DNA of 64,000 nucleotides from Ciona savignyi (lineage: Eukaryota > Chordata > Ascidiacea > Phlebobranchia > Cionidae): assembly GCA_000149265.1 (NCBI GenBank), contig CH003429.1, positions 335,977 to 399,976 of the forward strand. Direction: 5' to 3'. The position numbers and the translations under genes are program-made. Positions 33,501 to 45,748 of this stretch are shown piece by piece. How positions within the stretch are numbered: the stretch's first letter is position 1; the number at the start of each line of letters is the position of its first letter. The notes under the pieces are model-generated. The model worked only from the letters and a program-made list of their open reading frames with translations, ran no database searches and had not been told where the DNA came from.

Positions 33501-34507
33501 CAGTGATATTTATTTGTGGATCTTTAAGTGCAAAAGGTTACCCGACCTCGGTGTAGATGATATGTTCACTGGTATCCTCGTATATGTGAAGCGTCAGACT
33601 ACATACACAGATACCCACATACATACACGTCCGGAGCACATACATTAAATTAAGCGTGTCGAAATCGATTAAAATAAAATTCTGAAAACGCGTCCCAGTC
33701 ACGTAGGTTGCAAAGCTAGCTCCGAGATCAGCACCGCCCGTGTTGATGTCATTTACTAAATTTGATACCTCGTTTCGTACCGACCATAACCTGTAACCTT
33801 TAACGATTCGGTTTTGTGTATTTAGTTTCAGGTTTGTGTACATACTCATGTGTTTGTAAACACACCTGCCTAACCGCGCCGACACTTTGGCGCACTATTG
33901 TTGTGTGCATGCTTTTGTGAATTCGGTGGCGCGCTTATCAAGTTTGCTATATGTATAACGCGCTTAAATTTGGCGGGTTTTTAAGAATTCGATTCGCTTA
34001 TCAAGATATATTTAATCCGGATTGTCAGTTTCGAATTCCTGTGAGTGTAAATAAATTCCAACTAATCTATCATAATACACGACCATATAATACGGTGTTA
34101 CCGAAGATTACATGTCAAAGTCCGAAATCCGATTCGCTTGAATTTGACTGGAGAAATTCAAGTTTGTTTCAAAACAACCGCGCATAGTGGCGTCACAGTA
34201 ACGCAAAGTGACGTCACCATAAGTCCAGTTCGGACATAGGAACTGTAGTATACAGATCAACCAATAAGCGACGGCTTGAGGTTTTCCATCTTTTAAATGC
34301 TTTTCTTATCGAATTCATTTCCACTTTAGCCACTTTCCAACCAATATATATACGTTTCATATTCTGTTTCTGCCCAGTATCGATCCCACGATCACTGGTA
34401 CCCCACTAGAATGACTGACGAGTCACATAGACTATTATTTCCACTTGGAGTATAATTGTGTTGAATAAGAAAATATTAAAACGAACACGAGTCTTCGGTG
34501 GTCCTTC

Positions 34508-34670
34508 TACTAAAAAGACGGAACATGTCTATCATACACAACACACTGCAATAGCTCCGGTAACCCGACGGTGGGCGCGAGGTGATCTGGCGATTGCCTG
34601 TGTGTTAACCCCCCTGGTTTTCCCATTCACGGGGATAAACATGAATATCTTAATCTTTATGTTAAAGCAA
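34508..34670 (+). mobile_element. tRNA-derived SINE (family 1), 3' half
   Basis: CACTGCAATAGCTCCGGTAA, GGGCGCGAGGTGATCTGG and the GTTTTCCCATTCACGGGG tail. The 5' half is absent. Confidence 0.65.
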
Positions 34671-35811
34671 TTTTGAGCTGCTTATAAAAGCTATAATTAT
34701 TTGGATAAAGTTAAAATCCACCGTTGAAATTGTTTTAAATTAATATGTTTTGTTTGTGTTGAAATTTCCATGCATGCACCCCCCACTAATGGGTTCCGAT
34801 TATTTGTGGTTTGTTTGTGTAATGAAACATTCCAAGTCGTGTCTCCAGCGATTCGTGTTCATCGCTGCAACCGTTTTGTTGCCACAGCCACAAGAATATC
34901 GAGAAGTTGAAAATACAATTTCTATGAGCAAATCTCCAAAGTATAAACCTGATAATATTAAAGTCACAAAAGTACATTATGATGTCATAATTTTTATTTA
35001 TATATCGCGAGGTAGTAAACCTGCCAAAAGATTTGGCACCTAGAAACTTGACACTTATAGTTTTATAAATTTTCCTTTCGCCTTAAGTTCCTTTTGCGTG
35101 TGTTCACCGTGAAATAAATAAACTTCTTCTGTCTTAAATTCAATCTTTATAGTTTCAAACTTAAGCAACATTATATCGAATATATATTTACTTGATCCAT
35201 CTTAATATATGAAACACGCGACCGATCCTTCTATAAAGAGTTGGAAAGAAGAAAACACGACAAGTCTACAGTTGGTGAAATACAAATAACATCTTAATAT
35301 AAAAACAATTTTCTTTCGCTTATTTCTTGTCAAACATGTAATTGCACATTTTGACACAAATTTCGTACAAATCCGCCCGTAGCAATATCTCTTCCTAGTT
35401 TCGTGATGACGTGTCAACCTTTTGCCATTGGGGGAATACGTCACGTAATTAAGCTGCGAATCTTAATTTTTATTGCCATGGATGACGAAGGATAAACCCC
35501 ATTTAGCGACTCGATCCGACAGCTAAATTAGCTACAAACTGATCACTGATAACTAATCACCGACATTAGAGCGTTGTAAGCCTCGCGCACGACCCAACCA
35601 TAATTAGAAACGACCAATCGCGCGCCATCATTTTATTGAACCTTTGTAAACAACCGAAGGTAAATTTTTCAAAATCTAAATATTTGTAAACTCGATTTAA
35701 AAAGGGTTCAATTGAAACACGTGTTTCGATAACACGTGGTTTAATATTCCGTCTTTCATTGCAGTAGAGGAATATTGACATTGAATTACGATGCTCTGGA
35801 TGGGGGGACTA

Positions 35812-36029
35812 GGGTGGAAACTAAAGGAGGAACAGCGGGAAGGCGGGAAGGAGGGAAACTGCAACTAAAATAAAGATTAGGGAATTAGAGTTAGTTTTAA
35901 ACATGGGGTTGGGGTTATTTCTGGGGCTGAGATTATTGTTTAGGGCAGGGTTAAAATTAATTTGCATAGTTTTGGTGAGCATTTTCCCTCCTTCCCTCCT
36001 TCCCGCTTTCCCTCCCCTTTAGCGTAGCC
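35812..36029. mobile_element. Mutator-like MITE family member with GGGAAGG-type arms, copy 3
   Basis: Inverted arms of GCGGGAAGG/GGAGGGAAA repeats flank the same core (TTAGTTTTAAACATGGGGTT) as copy 4. Ends estimated by alignment to copy 4; no clear target duplication seen. Confidence 0.55.
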
Positions 36030-36837
36030 GAGATAGGGAATCCTAAGTCGCCAAGGAAGTTCAATATTTAACACAAAATCGTATTTTGGTGGCCGTACAT
36101 ACTGGAATTTAATGCAAAATCAAATTACCCGCGTCATGAACCTTGATAAGCGCCGTGCTCGACCGTCGGGCGGCGCGTTTGATCAGGCTATGATACCACA
36201 GTAGCTGTAACTCTGTTTGTGTCAAAACTGGATTAAAGTTTTAAAACGTGGTTCCCCGTTTGTTGATCACTTCGCGACGAAAGGTTACGATATAATCGGA
36301 AGACATGACGTCATAATACCTCCTGTGAGTACACAATGGCACCACTGTTTTCGTGGATTTGAAATGTCAAAATAAATGTTCAAATTGAAGGCCTTGTGAG
36401 CTCGAATTGAATCGCGACGATCGATTTTCTCAGTCATCCTAACTTCTCTCGAAATGAGTTCTTAATCGTAGGCGGCGCGCATATGCAGGCTATGTTTGCG
36501 ATAAATTGATTAAAATCTTTTCAGAAGTATTTACAAAGGTGCTGCATTTGGGAAATGAGTTGTCTCTTAAAAATTTTGTAAATTGTTTTTTCTTGGAAGG
36601 GTTAAAAATGTGTGGTTGTTTTATCTTTTGATAATCAACGTATGACCTGTTCATGCGGAGGCCACTTTTAATTAAATTCCTTAGTGGGAGGTTATGCAGG
36701 CAAAGTTGATACGCTAAACATCTAATTAATCCTCCATTAGAAGCGACTAAAATGTCGCCCAATAAAGTCGATGTCTAAATTTACCGCGAATCGACGAAAC
36801 GAAAACAAAATTCGGAAATTTCCGATTTTCCGGTCAT

Positions 36838-36843
36838 TTTATT
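36838..36843 (-). promoter_or_regulatory. Candidate polyadenylation signal of the secreted-precursor gene
   Basis: AATAAA on the minus strand, about 290 bases after the TGA stop at 37134. The open stretch after the stop would then be 3' untranslated sequence. Confidence 0.35.
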
Positions 36844-37133
36844 ACAGGAGGGCGGTAGAAAATAAATATAAAGTGCAGTAAGAAGGAAATAAGTGTCACG
36901 TGATTCAAACTTGAGGTCTAGGAGTGGGGGGGAAACATGGGCGAAGATAGATGACAAATGAAGGAGGCTGCGCGAAATCGTGCAATTTCCCTGCAGAATG
37001 GAATATCCTGTATCATTGCGGTGATCGAGTCTAATCCATCACTGCTGCGGGACATCGTCACCCGATACCCGGCCGGAAGTCTGTTTCCCTTCCGTTGAAG
37101 AATTGTCGGCAATGATTGCAGCAAGTGACGTCA

Positions 37134-37867
37134 TCACCAGCAGAAGCGATGACATAGGCGGCACGTGACGTGGAAGCCATGTTTCTTTCGTCGCGTCATC
37201 ACTAGTTTCGTGGAGTCGTTGATTGAATCTGTGTGAAAATAAATACTTAAAATAAAGTTTTTGTAAAAAATGAATTTAAACCGAAAGTTTTAGCGTAAAG
37301 TATAAATATAGAAATATAAAAGAATCGTTAATTTGTAAAAATAGATAGATCGCAATAAAAAAATCCTAATTTATTTTCTTACATATGTAGATCGCATTAA
37401 AAAAAAATATTTATTTTCTTCCATATATTGTGATATCTATTGTTCTTACCTTGTGACGTAACACTTCGTTTGACGAGCATACGCGGGTTGCAATAATGGG
37501 AGATGTACTTGCATTTGAAGAAGACAATCCCTCGACATTTCCGCACTTTTTGCCTGCGAATGTCGGAAATTAGAAACTCATAGTTGCTCGGTCCGGTAGT
37601 AATTGAATCAGCAAATAATAAATGTGAATTTTTACTTTGCGTTGAAATTAATTAAAATATGAATATTTTACTCAAAAAATAATTTAATTTTAACATTTTT
37701 ATGAATTTAAAATAAAATGTCCAATAAATTTCAACTCACCAAAAATGTTTGCTGCTTGTGAAAGGCGCCGCTTCTGACGTCATAAAAAAGATGCATAAAA
37801 TCGCTACAGCGATATAAATTTTGAAGTTGGAAATTCGTCGAGGAGAATTCGCGTCAGTTATTCCCAT
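37134..37867 (-). CDS. Secreted cysteine-containing prohormone-like precursor (108 aa, three exons), not recognised
   Basis: Exons 37867-37740, 37553-37450 and 37228-37134 have good splice sites (donors GTGAGT, GTAAGA; acceptors TCGCAG, CACACAG) and join in phase (2, then 1) to 108 residues, ending in two TGA codons. Residues 18-30 (IYIAVAILCIFFM) form a signal-peptide core with likely cleavage after SEA (about 33). A first segment has Cys 49, 57 and 64 and ends at a Lys-Arg at 71-72. A spacer of about 17 residues follows, then RRKK (90-93), then a 15-residue C-terminal segment with Cys 100, 103 and 107 ending in Trp. The order signal / Cys segment / KR / spacer / RRKK / Cys segment, with a phase-1 intron in the spacer, recalls insulin and relaxin genes, but there is no CC-x3-C-x8-C pattern. 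The same frame stays open for about 60 codons past the double stop. Function unknown. Confidence 0.55.
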
Positions 37868-37935
37868 TATGATCAAACAATCGAGTTTCTGCAGGCTGTA
37901 GGTGAAGCTGAATGTATCGAATCGATCGACGCGAT

Positions 37936-37943
37936 CTTATATA
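37936..37943 (-). promoter_or_regulatory. TATA box of the secreted-precursor gene
   Basis: TATATAAG on the minus strand, about 70 bases before the start codon at 37867. This leaves room for a short 5' untranslated region of about 40 bases. It supports the gene model. Confidence 0.55.
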
Positions 37944-37958
37944 CTTAGCGCACCTGTG

Positions 37959-37966
37959 TGACGTCA
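37959..37966 (-). promoter_or_regulatory. CRE palindrome upstream of the TATA box
   Basis: A perfect TGACGTCA about 15 bases upstream of the TATA box. CREB-type sites so close to a TATA box are common in vertebrate neuropeptide and hormone promoters (established knowledge). TGACGT is frequent in this window, so function is an inference. Confidence 0.4.
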
Positions 37967-38114
37967 CAAACAGTCGGCCTTCTTTCCTTCGGTCTTAAAA
38001 ATAAAGCTTCGCTCAGTGGTAATGATAGAAAGGATGCGAGACGGGGAAACCATGATAATCCGAGGACCGGGTCCGACTTGGTGGGAACTTGAGGCCGCTA
38101 GCGACGGATTATGT

Positions 38115-38440
38115 GTCTGCTGCCTATCAACCTTGATAAGCGCGCCACTTGTCCATCCGCGGCACATTTCCACTGTCCTGATCATATATATTTGAACATA
38201 AATCAACCTTGATAAGCGAGCCACTTGTCCATCTGCGTCACATATACAATTTCTTGATCATATATATTTCCACACGAATCAATTTTGATAAGCCATATAC
38301 CTGTACATTTGAGTCACGTTTCCAATGTCCTGAACATATATATTTCCACACAAACCAACCTTGATAAGCGCACCAGCTGTCCATCTGCGCCACATTTCCA
38401 AGTCCCGATCAGATATATTTGTATACAAAACAACTTTGAC
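38115..38440 (+). repeat. 76-bp tandem repeat, four units
   Basis: CCTTGATAAGCG-type blocks recur at 38131, 38207, 38283 and 38359, exactly 76 bases apart, with TGTCCATCTGCGCCACAT and TGATCATATATATTT in each unit. Confidence 0.85.
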
Positions 38441-39579
38441 ATTTTGAATCATTTTACTAAAATAAAAGTTTATCTAATAATTGAAAACGTATTTGATTAT
38501 ATTTAGCGTTGATAAATCTCAATAGATTCATTGTTGATATGTTCGGTCGCTTTTCCCTCAAAGCGTCGTATTTACCTCGAAGGTGTTTACATTACAAGCT
38601 GGTCACAATAAACAGGGAACTATTTTCTCAAAAACTGATTTTTTGACAAAGCAGTCAACAAAAGGGAAGGCGAATTCAAAGCTGGGGAATTGTGATGTCA
38701 TGGACATCCTTTTAATACAACTTGTAATCTGTTGAATGCACGAAAGAGTGGATGTAAGGTACGAATATGTCTCCGTATGCGGCTACGCATTTAATAAGAT
38801 GTCATACAACGAGTTTTGTATGCCCAGCATTATATACCTCATCCAGCACAATAAAATGTATTATATAACATGCATGTCCACCACTATATCCGCACAACTG
38901 CTGAAATACAAGCCTTGGATATTGTTGTGAGCTCGTGTGACCAGATGGTTAACGTGACAGATACATTTGCCAAAGTTTATACAAAACCGGTCTTAGAAAC
39001 GACCTGGTGAAGACATCGACCGTTCAAACGCAACAAAACACGCACAAGCCGCATGTGAGCCGTGATAATGTTGGTTAAAGTCGCATGAATTGAGATAGAG
39101 CATGGGGTGCCAGGGCGGTATAACACATCTCAAATCACTTCGTGGCCGTATTTGCCGGATCTATTTCAGTGCGATCATGATATGGCTTTGCAATACTCGG
39201 GTAGTTGGTGTTGGAAGGTGTGGGTGCACGTTACACGTTGTATGTGGTTTATACAGCAAGCTACAATATAAAAGTGGAATCGAAGTAAAATGCCAAGTAT
39301 TACATGAACAGGTTCTTGTACGTATTCAACACATTCAACGAAATAAAAAATGTAGATGCTTCCATACTCATTTTGTGGCTGACTAACACTAACACTTTAT
39401 GTTTGTCAATATATTTACATCATTCTTATAAAATCAACTGTTTTGGTCGAAAATATTTTTTGCATCAGCTACAAAATTTCAATTTAATTCCTGGTGTCGC
39501 ACAAACCCACTGTTTGATATCGGAGATTTAAACTTCATTCAAATAAACAACGCCGTGCATCACCAACGTATGGCTGGTT

Positions 39580-39850
39580 GATCGAACCTTGCGGTACTTT
39601 TACCGCAACACTCCATTGCCTTCCGGTACGTACAACACAAAACCGGAACGTTTGCTGCACCACGCTATTGTCTTCCGGTACGTACAACATGATACCGGTA
39701 CGTTTGCTGCCGGTACGTACACCACGATACCGGTACGTTTACCGTAACGCTAATGTCTTCCGGTACGAACAACACCATACCGGTACGTTTGCTGCCGGTA
39801 CGTACAGCACGATACCGGTACGTTTGTTGCACCATCACGCTACGCGCCAA
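39580..39850. repeat. GGTACGT palindrome-rich tandem repeat
   Basis: ACCGGTACGTTTGCTGCCGG and CGGTACGTACAACACGATAC alternate irregularly. The unit contains the palindromes ACCGGT and GTACGTAC. No gene evidence. Confidence 0.75.
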
Positions 39851-42800
39851 CGTCTCAGCGTCATCAACTAATGCGCGTACAGAACGTTTTACGTCTGCAA
39901 TATACGTCACCAAACCAACCGATCTGAATTGCTTCTCTCCAACAAATCAATCTCCATCAAAACTTCCACGAAAACTGATTCATTCGAAGTGTTTTCAAAG
40001 TCGAACGAGTTTAAATCGATGGAGATGTCCCTGGGATATCAGATGGAAAATACGCGATGATAACAACATATATTCAAACACAGCAGTGCAGAATTGCGCG
40101 ACTTCGTTTCACTTTGGACTACAGCTCAAAATACAAACACATAAAATTAGATGACATTTTTAGTTTACAATTTTTCCTTGACCTGTTGTGTTATGGTGGG
40201 GGAGTGTTTGACTTGCAATGTTTGCGCCCAAACAACCGCGTTCTTACCGAGCTGGGCTGCAGTGGGGTGTTGTGGCAACACGGGGACAGATTACCATGTA
40301 GTCTGCTAACTGCCTCGCCGAGTCTACGTTTATTGGCAAAACAGGGAAGAATTTGACACAATTTTGGAAGCGACTAATCGCATCAATCTATTTGGAGTCG
40401 AAACTCAGGTTTATAAACTGTGCAATCAAACGTCGGAGCGGATACTCAATTTTTGGGGAGTTTAGCTGCAAAAACTTACTTAAAGCGTAATAATCCGGTT
40501 AACAACGCCATTTGTCCATTGGCGCCATGTTTCTAAAGGCATGTACACACTTATCAACCTTGATATGCGAGCCAGCATCATCTACGCTTTGATTGGTCGT
40601 CTGGTTTGTTTTGTCAAATTTGGATGAAACCGAAAAATAACAATACTTTCGGCATTTATTATGACCGAATAATCGGAAACAATTGGACTAAAATAAACCA
40701 ATATGGGCTGTTTGTGACGTCACATTGGCTGTTGTGAGATAGCAACCGGAGTCGGGCGAAAGCAAAATGTTTTCACCTCGTGTCTTTGCATCGAAGTAGA
40801 CATTAAGGCCGTGAGTCGAAAGCATGAAATTTAATCTGTAATCTTTGTAAACGAGATGCGAAATGCATTAGACTCAAATGGCAGGGTTTGCAAGTGCGGG
40901 ATATAGCGGGATATTTAGATGCAAGCTTCAATGGCGCCGCCGCGTAAACCTATTGCCGATATCGAAGTGTGGCCGATTAAGAACGAATTTCGACCTCAAG
41001 ATTTTTCGATTCCCGGGGTGGCATCTATCTAAGTGCTGGGCTGTTTATGATGCAACAATGCGATATTGCGCGACGCCTTCTATTGAGCGATATTTGCTTG
41101 TGACGCACAAATAGCGATTGTTACGTGTGAATTCATTTGATTCCTTCGTTGCAACATCGCAGACAACATTTGTTCGAGAATGCGTGGGTATTGTGACGTA
41201 TTGCGTCAGGTCATGTGGGTAGTCGTGCGTAAAAACGTGATGACGTAGTGACATCTGACTGACCCTGTGTTATTACATCCCACAACCCCCCCTTTATCCC
41301 TCACCGAGGAATAGCACGGTATTGGGGTCCGAATTAAATTCGTTTCTCCGGTAACAATTGAAGGGATGGGGGTTAGGGGGGCGACGTCTATTTTTACGAA
41401 GCTGACGATGCTCTTCTCCAGAATTTAAGCTCCTGTGGGTTTAGTCAACATTTTTATCGATACTTTATAAATTGTTTCTAAGGGGGCGGTATCATTATTA
41501 CGCTACGTCGGTCACGTTTGCCTCTGTTACGTAACAATAAGTTACGTGATGTGCGTAAAAATGGCAACAAATCATGTGGGAAGAATTCTAATTATGATGT
41601 CATCAATTCTAATTTCAAAAGTCTTGGCGTTCGAGAAAGGTTTGTCATATAAAGTATCAATTTTTATAAACTTAATTACGTAATCATCCCGTATATTCTA
41701 TACATACCCGAGATTCGGGGAACGCGTCATAAATAATACGGAACCGCAAATGACGCATTTTTATTCCAAAGCCTTTTTGTTTTTGACTAAACTGCCCAAA
41801 GCAAACACTATAGGCGCATACACGAATTGCCTGGGCAAGCAAGCCACTTACAAAGATGAGCCACTTTAGCCTGGAAGTTACCTGTATATGCGAGACAGTT
41901 GCACGACAAATTCGCCCGAAAAAGGGCTGCGTTTAAAGCAAATTAAAAGCGCGATAAAAAGTCGCCATTTTGGAAACCAGTCCCGACTTTTCGACGTCGC
42001 TTTTAATATATTTTCCACATTTACCCGGAATTGTGGAACATTCCCAAAAGCTATAAGTCACATTTTAAAAAAATAACACAACTTTTATCACAAGCTTAAA
42101 GTACCGTGTGTACTGCCCACCATTCACTTTCGACCTCTTTTTCAGCGGCGCTTATCGAGGTTTTGCGGCGCTTATAGAGGTTATTATTTGGAAGTGGGTA
42201 TGAAGTGGTCCATTGTCTTGTATATTGACTTCTTTTAAGGAAAATCGTGACTTTGTTGGCTGCTCTGTTATCATTTCAATCCCGCCTATCGTAAATAAGC
42301 CCGACCAAAATCCGATCTCGTTAAATTTGGCCGGAATAAGCACAAGATCACCGATCATTAACACGGATTTGAGAAAATGAAACTCTATTTGACCTTTCGA
42401 TTCAAGGCGAACAACTACAATGATATTCATATTGTTCGTTGTAGCGATCGAGACTTATTCGCGAAGGAAATATACTTCGGTTATAAAAGTTTGAAAATAA
42501 GAGAACGGTCGACAAATTATGTTTTAAAATTAAGCAGATCTGTATCATAATTTCCGGGGTCTATTACATGGCACTTCCGAATATATGAGAAATGTCCCCT
42601 TCCCTTGAAAACAACACATGAAAAGCTTATCGGTGAAATCACGCATTCGGCTCATATGACTTCGGATTTCCGAATTTTGCCGAAATTCGACGAAACGTGA
42701 GGAACATGTATCGGAAAGACCGGCGAATCGGATAGATTTTCAACGAATCGATCACGAGGACAAACTTCCTTCCTTACAACCGTTTGCGTGGGACAAGCGT

Positions 42801-43859
42801 CATATCATAAGGCGCTTATTAAGGGACTTCAAGAATGTTAAGCGCGTGGGGGGTTAGTAATTGGTTTGGTGGTTTGGAGTCATCAGCGGCTGCTACGGCA
42901 GGGTGATGGGTGAGGGCGGGGCGGCATTAGGGCGATTAGTGCCTGCTTTCTGCCAAAAGAAGTTTTAATTCTATTTACAGATGCGAAATAATATCAACCG
43001 TCTATCCGTTACCACCTTATACGAATGTTAAGCCTATGTTTCACTGACATTTAATTAATTAAACAAAACTGTCGGAAAAAGTCCCAGATCTGATATCCAC
43101 GCCTTAAGGATGTCACGAATTATAGAAAAACATCAATTTCGGTTCTTTAATTAAATAACTTTCAACATTAACCAGATGTTCGTTCGGTTGGATGCTTGTA
43201 AGGTGTGGCGTGGACGTATAAGTCAACTCAGCGGCCACATTTGCCCGATAATGAACCAATGCAAATTTCAAGGTTCAATCTTGCAGAATTAAGAACGTGT
43301 ACGCCCCTAGCTATACCGGTCCTAATAACTTGTTTTGTTGCCATATATAACCATTCAAAGTGAGCACGTAATTGACTAGAACGAAATACGGCAAACCCAG
43401 CGATGCTCTATGTGAGCTGACATGATAACATCAGATATGGCTTAAGTCGGAGCAACTTTTGTATTTTCTTCTTTAAAACTAACTTTGCAACCTGTGAATA
43501 TTTAATTCGGGAATGGCGAACTAAAAATACCCCAAGTCGAGTCAAATTGTGTATAACTCTATTCAATTACAACATATATAGTATTTTACGGCGTGTAAAT
43601 ATAGACGAGTCGGTAACCTATATTGCGGTACTAATGTGGAACACTCATAAGTTGCAATTGTCGGTAGACACATTACAACCAATATTTAAAATCGTTTTTT
43701 TTAGATGAAATCAAATCAACGCCCAGCAATCAAGCGATGTGGCTTCTCATTGGCTGTTCGTTGGTCACGTGTCCCCTGTTAGGTTCATTGTGCGTGACGT
43801 GTTGTCGACGATCGTGAGTTGAAATTTTCCTTCATTCTGATTGGTTAAATAATATATAG

Positions 43860-44261
43860 CAGTGTTGTGCAACCTTTTTCACTCGAGTCATATTTAGAAA
43901 CTTACTTCATTTAACGACACATTGCAATCATGACATTGATGAAAAAAAAATAAAGTAAAACACAGTATCGTTTACTTCATAAGATATTTGCCCTTGTTTT
44001 AATAAACACAATCTCTGAATCGGCTTAATCGTCGAAAGCGCAACTCCGAGTTCGTTATAAAGTTCTTTGAGAAAAGATCTTTAGTGGTTTCGATTAACAC
44101 CAGAGACAAAAAGCTTTGTTCGCACAAACATGTTGTAGAGATTCAAAAATCTTTTTTAAAAGAAATGGGTTAACAAAAATATTATTATTTTACCGAGGCA
44201 CGCGTAGCATTTTCTTACGGCACGGTAGTGTGATGCGGCACCCTATGGTTGCGGAGCACTC
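43860..44261. mobile_element. hAT-like MITE (402 bp)
   Basis: The left end CAGTGTTGTGCAACC and the inverse of the right end GAGTGCTCCGCAACC match at 10 of 15 positions. The flanking octamers are ATATATAG (43852-43859) and ATATAAAG (44262-44269), differing at one base. An 8-bp target duplication with CAGTG-type termini is typical of hAT elements. No coding capacity. Confidence 0.65.
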
Positions 44262-45194
44262 ATATAAAGTATGTTTTTAAGGTTTCGTTAAAAAAATTTA
44301 CAAATAATATGAAACAAAGTCACAATGTTACTAACATGAAGAAAACGCATTTGTCTTATTTATCATTACATTACATCCCTTTGTATATAGTGTGAGCGAA
44401 GCATATAACCGCACAAAGAGAGTACATTTTAAATATTAGCAAAGTTTCTATAATATATAGTTGTCACGCGAAGCACAAAGCGCCCATTATTGCCCGTGGG
44501 TGACATAGTGAGCGACCCATACGGTTATGACGCAATAAACGTGCAATTGTACCACACCCGTGTCGTGGTTGGAACCATTTATTGCAGTTGTTACGTCATA
44601 ATATCAACATATATCGCGGGAGATTGCGAAACTACTTCCGGTCACATTAAGCAATCTATGATTACGTCATAATAGTGGCATCGCGAATTATATGACAAAA
44701 GTGTTCCGTTACGCCGTTTTACCGGCCGTTCACCTCTTTGTGACGTAACAAATGGAACAATCATCCTTCTTAAGGAGTTAAAACGCGGTTTCTCGATCTA
44801 CTATGTTTGTCTTGTTACGTAATAAGCATAGAAAAACAGGTGACGGTATTCTCTAGAATTTAATAATGACGTCATTATAGTTTAAGCTTTATTTCCAATT
44901 CCTTCGTTACAGCGATAAGTTGTGAATTTTGGTAACAATCAATAAAAACGAGTCATCAAAACGAGTTAGGAAAATGTCGAAATATAAATGACGTTATCCG
45001 CTGAGATTTTCAACGGTATTACCCGGGGTATACATTCATACATTCTTTGAAGGACGTGAAAACCGACTTATCCCGAAAATATGCAGAAACGCTTATCAAA
45101 CCGCTTGTTATCACGAGTGTAAGTCGCTGTAATAACTCGATAATAATCTCACGATGGTCAGTTCTGGCTACTGTGGGATATTTTTGGATTTCTT

Positions 45195-45360
45195 CAGTTT
45201 AGTTTATTCATTTTTTGCCCCAGTTAAAAAAAACAAATTAAATTACGGAACAGGAACAGGAAAAGACGGCAAAACGAACAGTAGTTAAAACACGTCATTT
45301 GAAAAAATGGATATAACTGAATAAATATATAGCGGACGCGGCCGCCAAACTTTAAGGCAA
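45195..45360 (+). repeat. Dispersed repeat with GCGGCCGCCAAAC end, copy 2
   Basis: Direct counterpart of 5735-5905. A more diverged relative lies at about 46640-46800 (GGATAAAACGGCAAAAC). Confidence 0.7.
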
Positions 45361-45674
45361 AAAATAGTGTTGAAACCAAAACTGATTAACATGATATAGA
45401 GCCCTAAAGAAAAGTGTGCGGTAAAGCGCGACCAGTACTAAGGGGGAGCCGGCTTTAGAAGAATGATGTCATATTTCCTTATTGGTTATATTTCTTTAAA
45501 TGACAAATTGGATAAACGATCCACCTGTATATCTGATCCACAGTTTAAACACCTCTACCACATATATAATTACACACATTAAAACACCAATTGCATACGT
45601 CGCTCATCTTAATACCCGTAAACAGTTTGTACAGATATACCACAATGGAATATATATTGATTACAATTATGTTG

Positions 45675-45748
45675 TGGATGAGTGGTCGAGTGGTTAAACA
45701 CGGCGCCGTAACACTAGGAAGGTCTCGAGTTCGAACCCGATCACAAGT
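45675..45748 (+). repeat. tRNA-like sequence, probably a pseudogene or SINE head
   Basis: GTGGATGAGTGGTCGAGTGG (A-box side) and GAGTTCGAACCCGATCAC (B-box side) are spaced as in a tRNA. The acceptor stem pairs at about six of seven positions with wobbles, but the T stem pairs poorly. A functional tRNA is therefore doubtful. Confidence 0.35.

Larger units (their letters stand above)
33456..36837. other. Intergenic region, no supported gene
   Basis: Apart from the SINE at 34508 and the MITE at 35812 I see no supported coding sequence. A minus-strand frame at 33885-33538 (115 codons) has no recognisable domain or clear splice context. Confidence 0.5.

Noticed and set aside
33538..33885. 115-codon minus-strand frame
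   Set aside because: Begins with a plausible ATG but shows no domain, signal or splice partner; kept only as a chance open frame.
36490..36762. 90-codon minus-strand frame starting MGDILVASNGG
   Set aside because: Composition is not clearly protein-like, and no neighbouring exon or known motif supports it.
39753..40356. Plus-strand frames of 133 and 99 codons
   Set aside because: The first is built on the GGTACGT repeat, and neither has splice context or a recognisable domain.
45675..45748. Possible functional tRNA gene
   Set aside because: Box A and box B are present but the T stem does not pair well, so it is listed only as tRNA-like.
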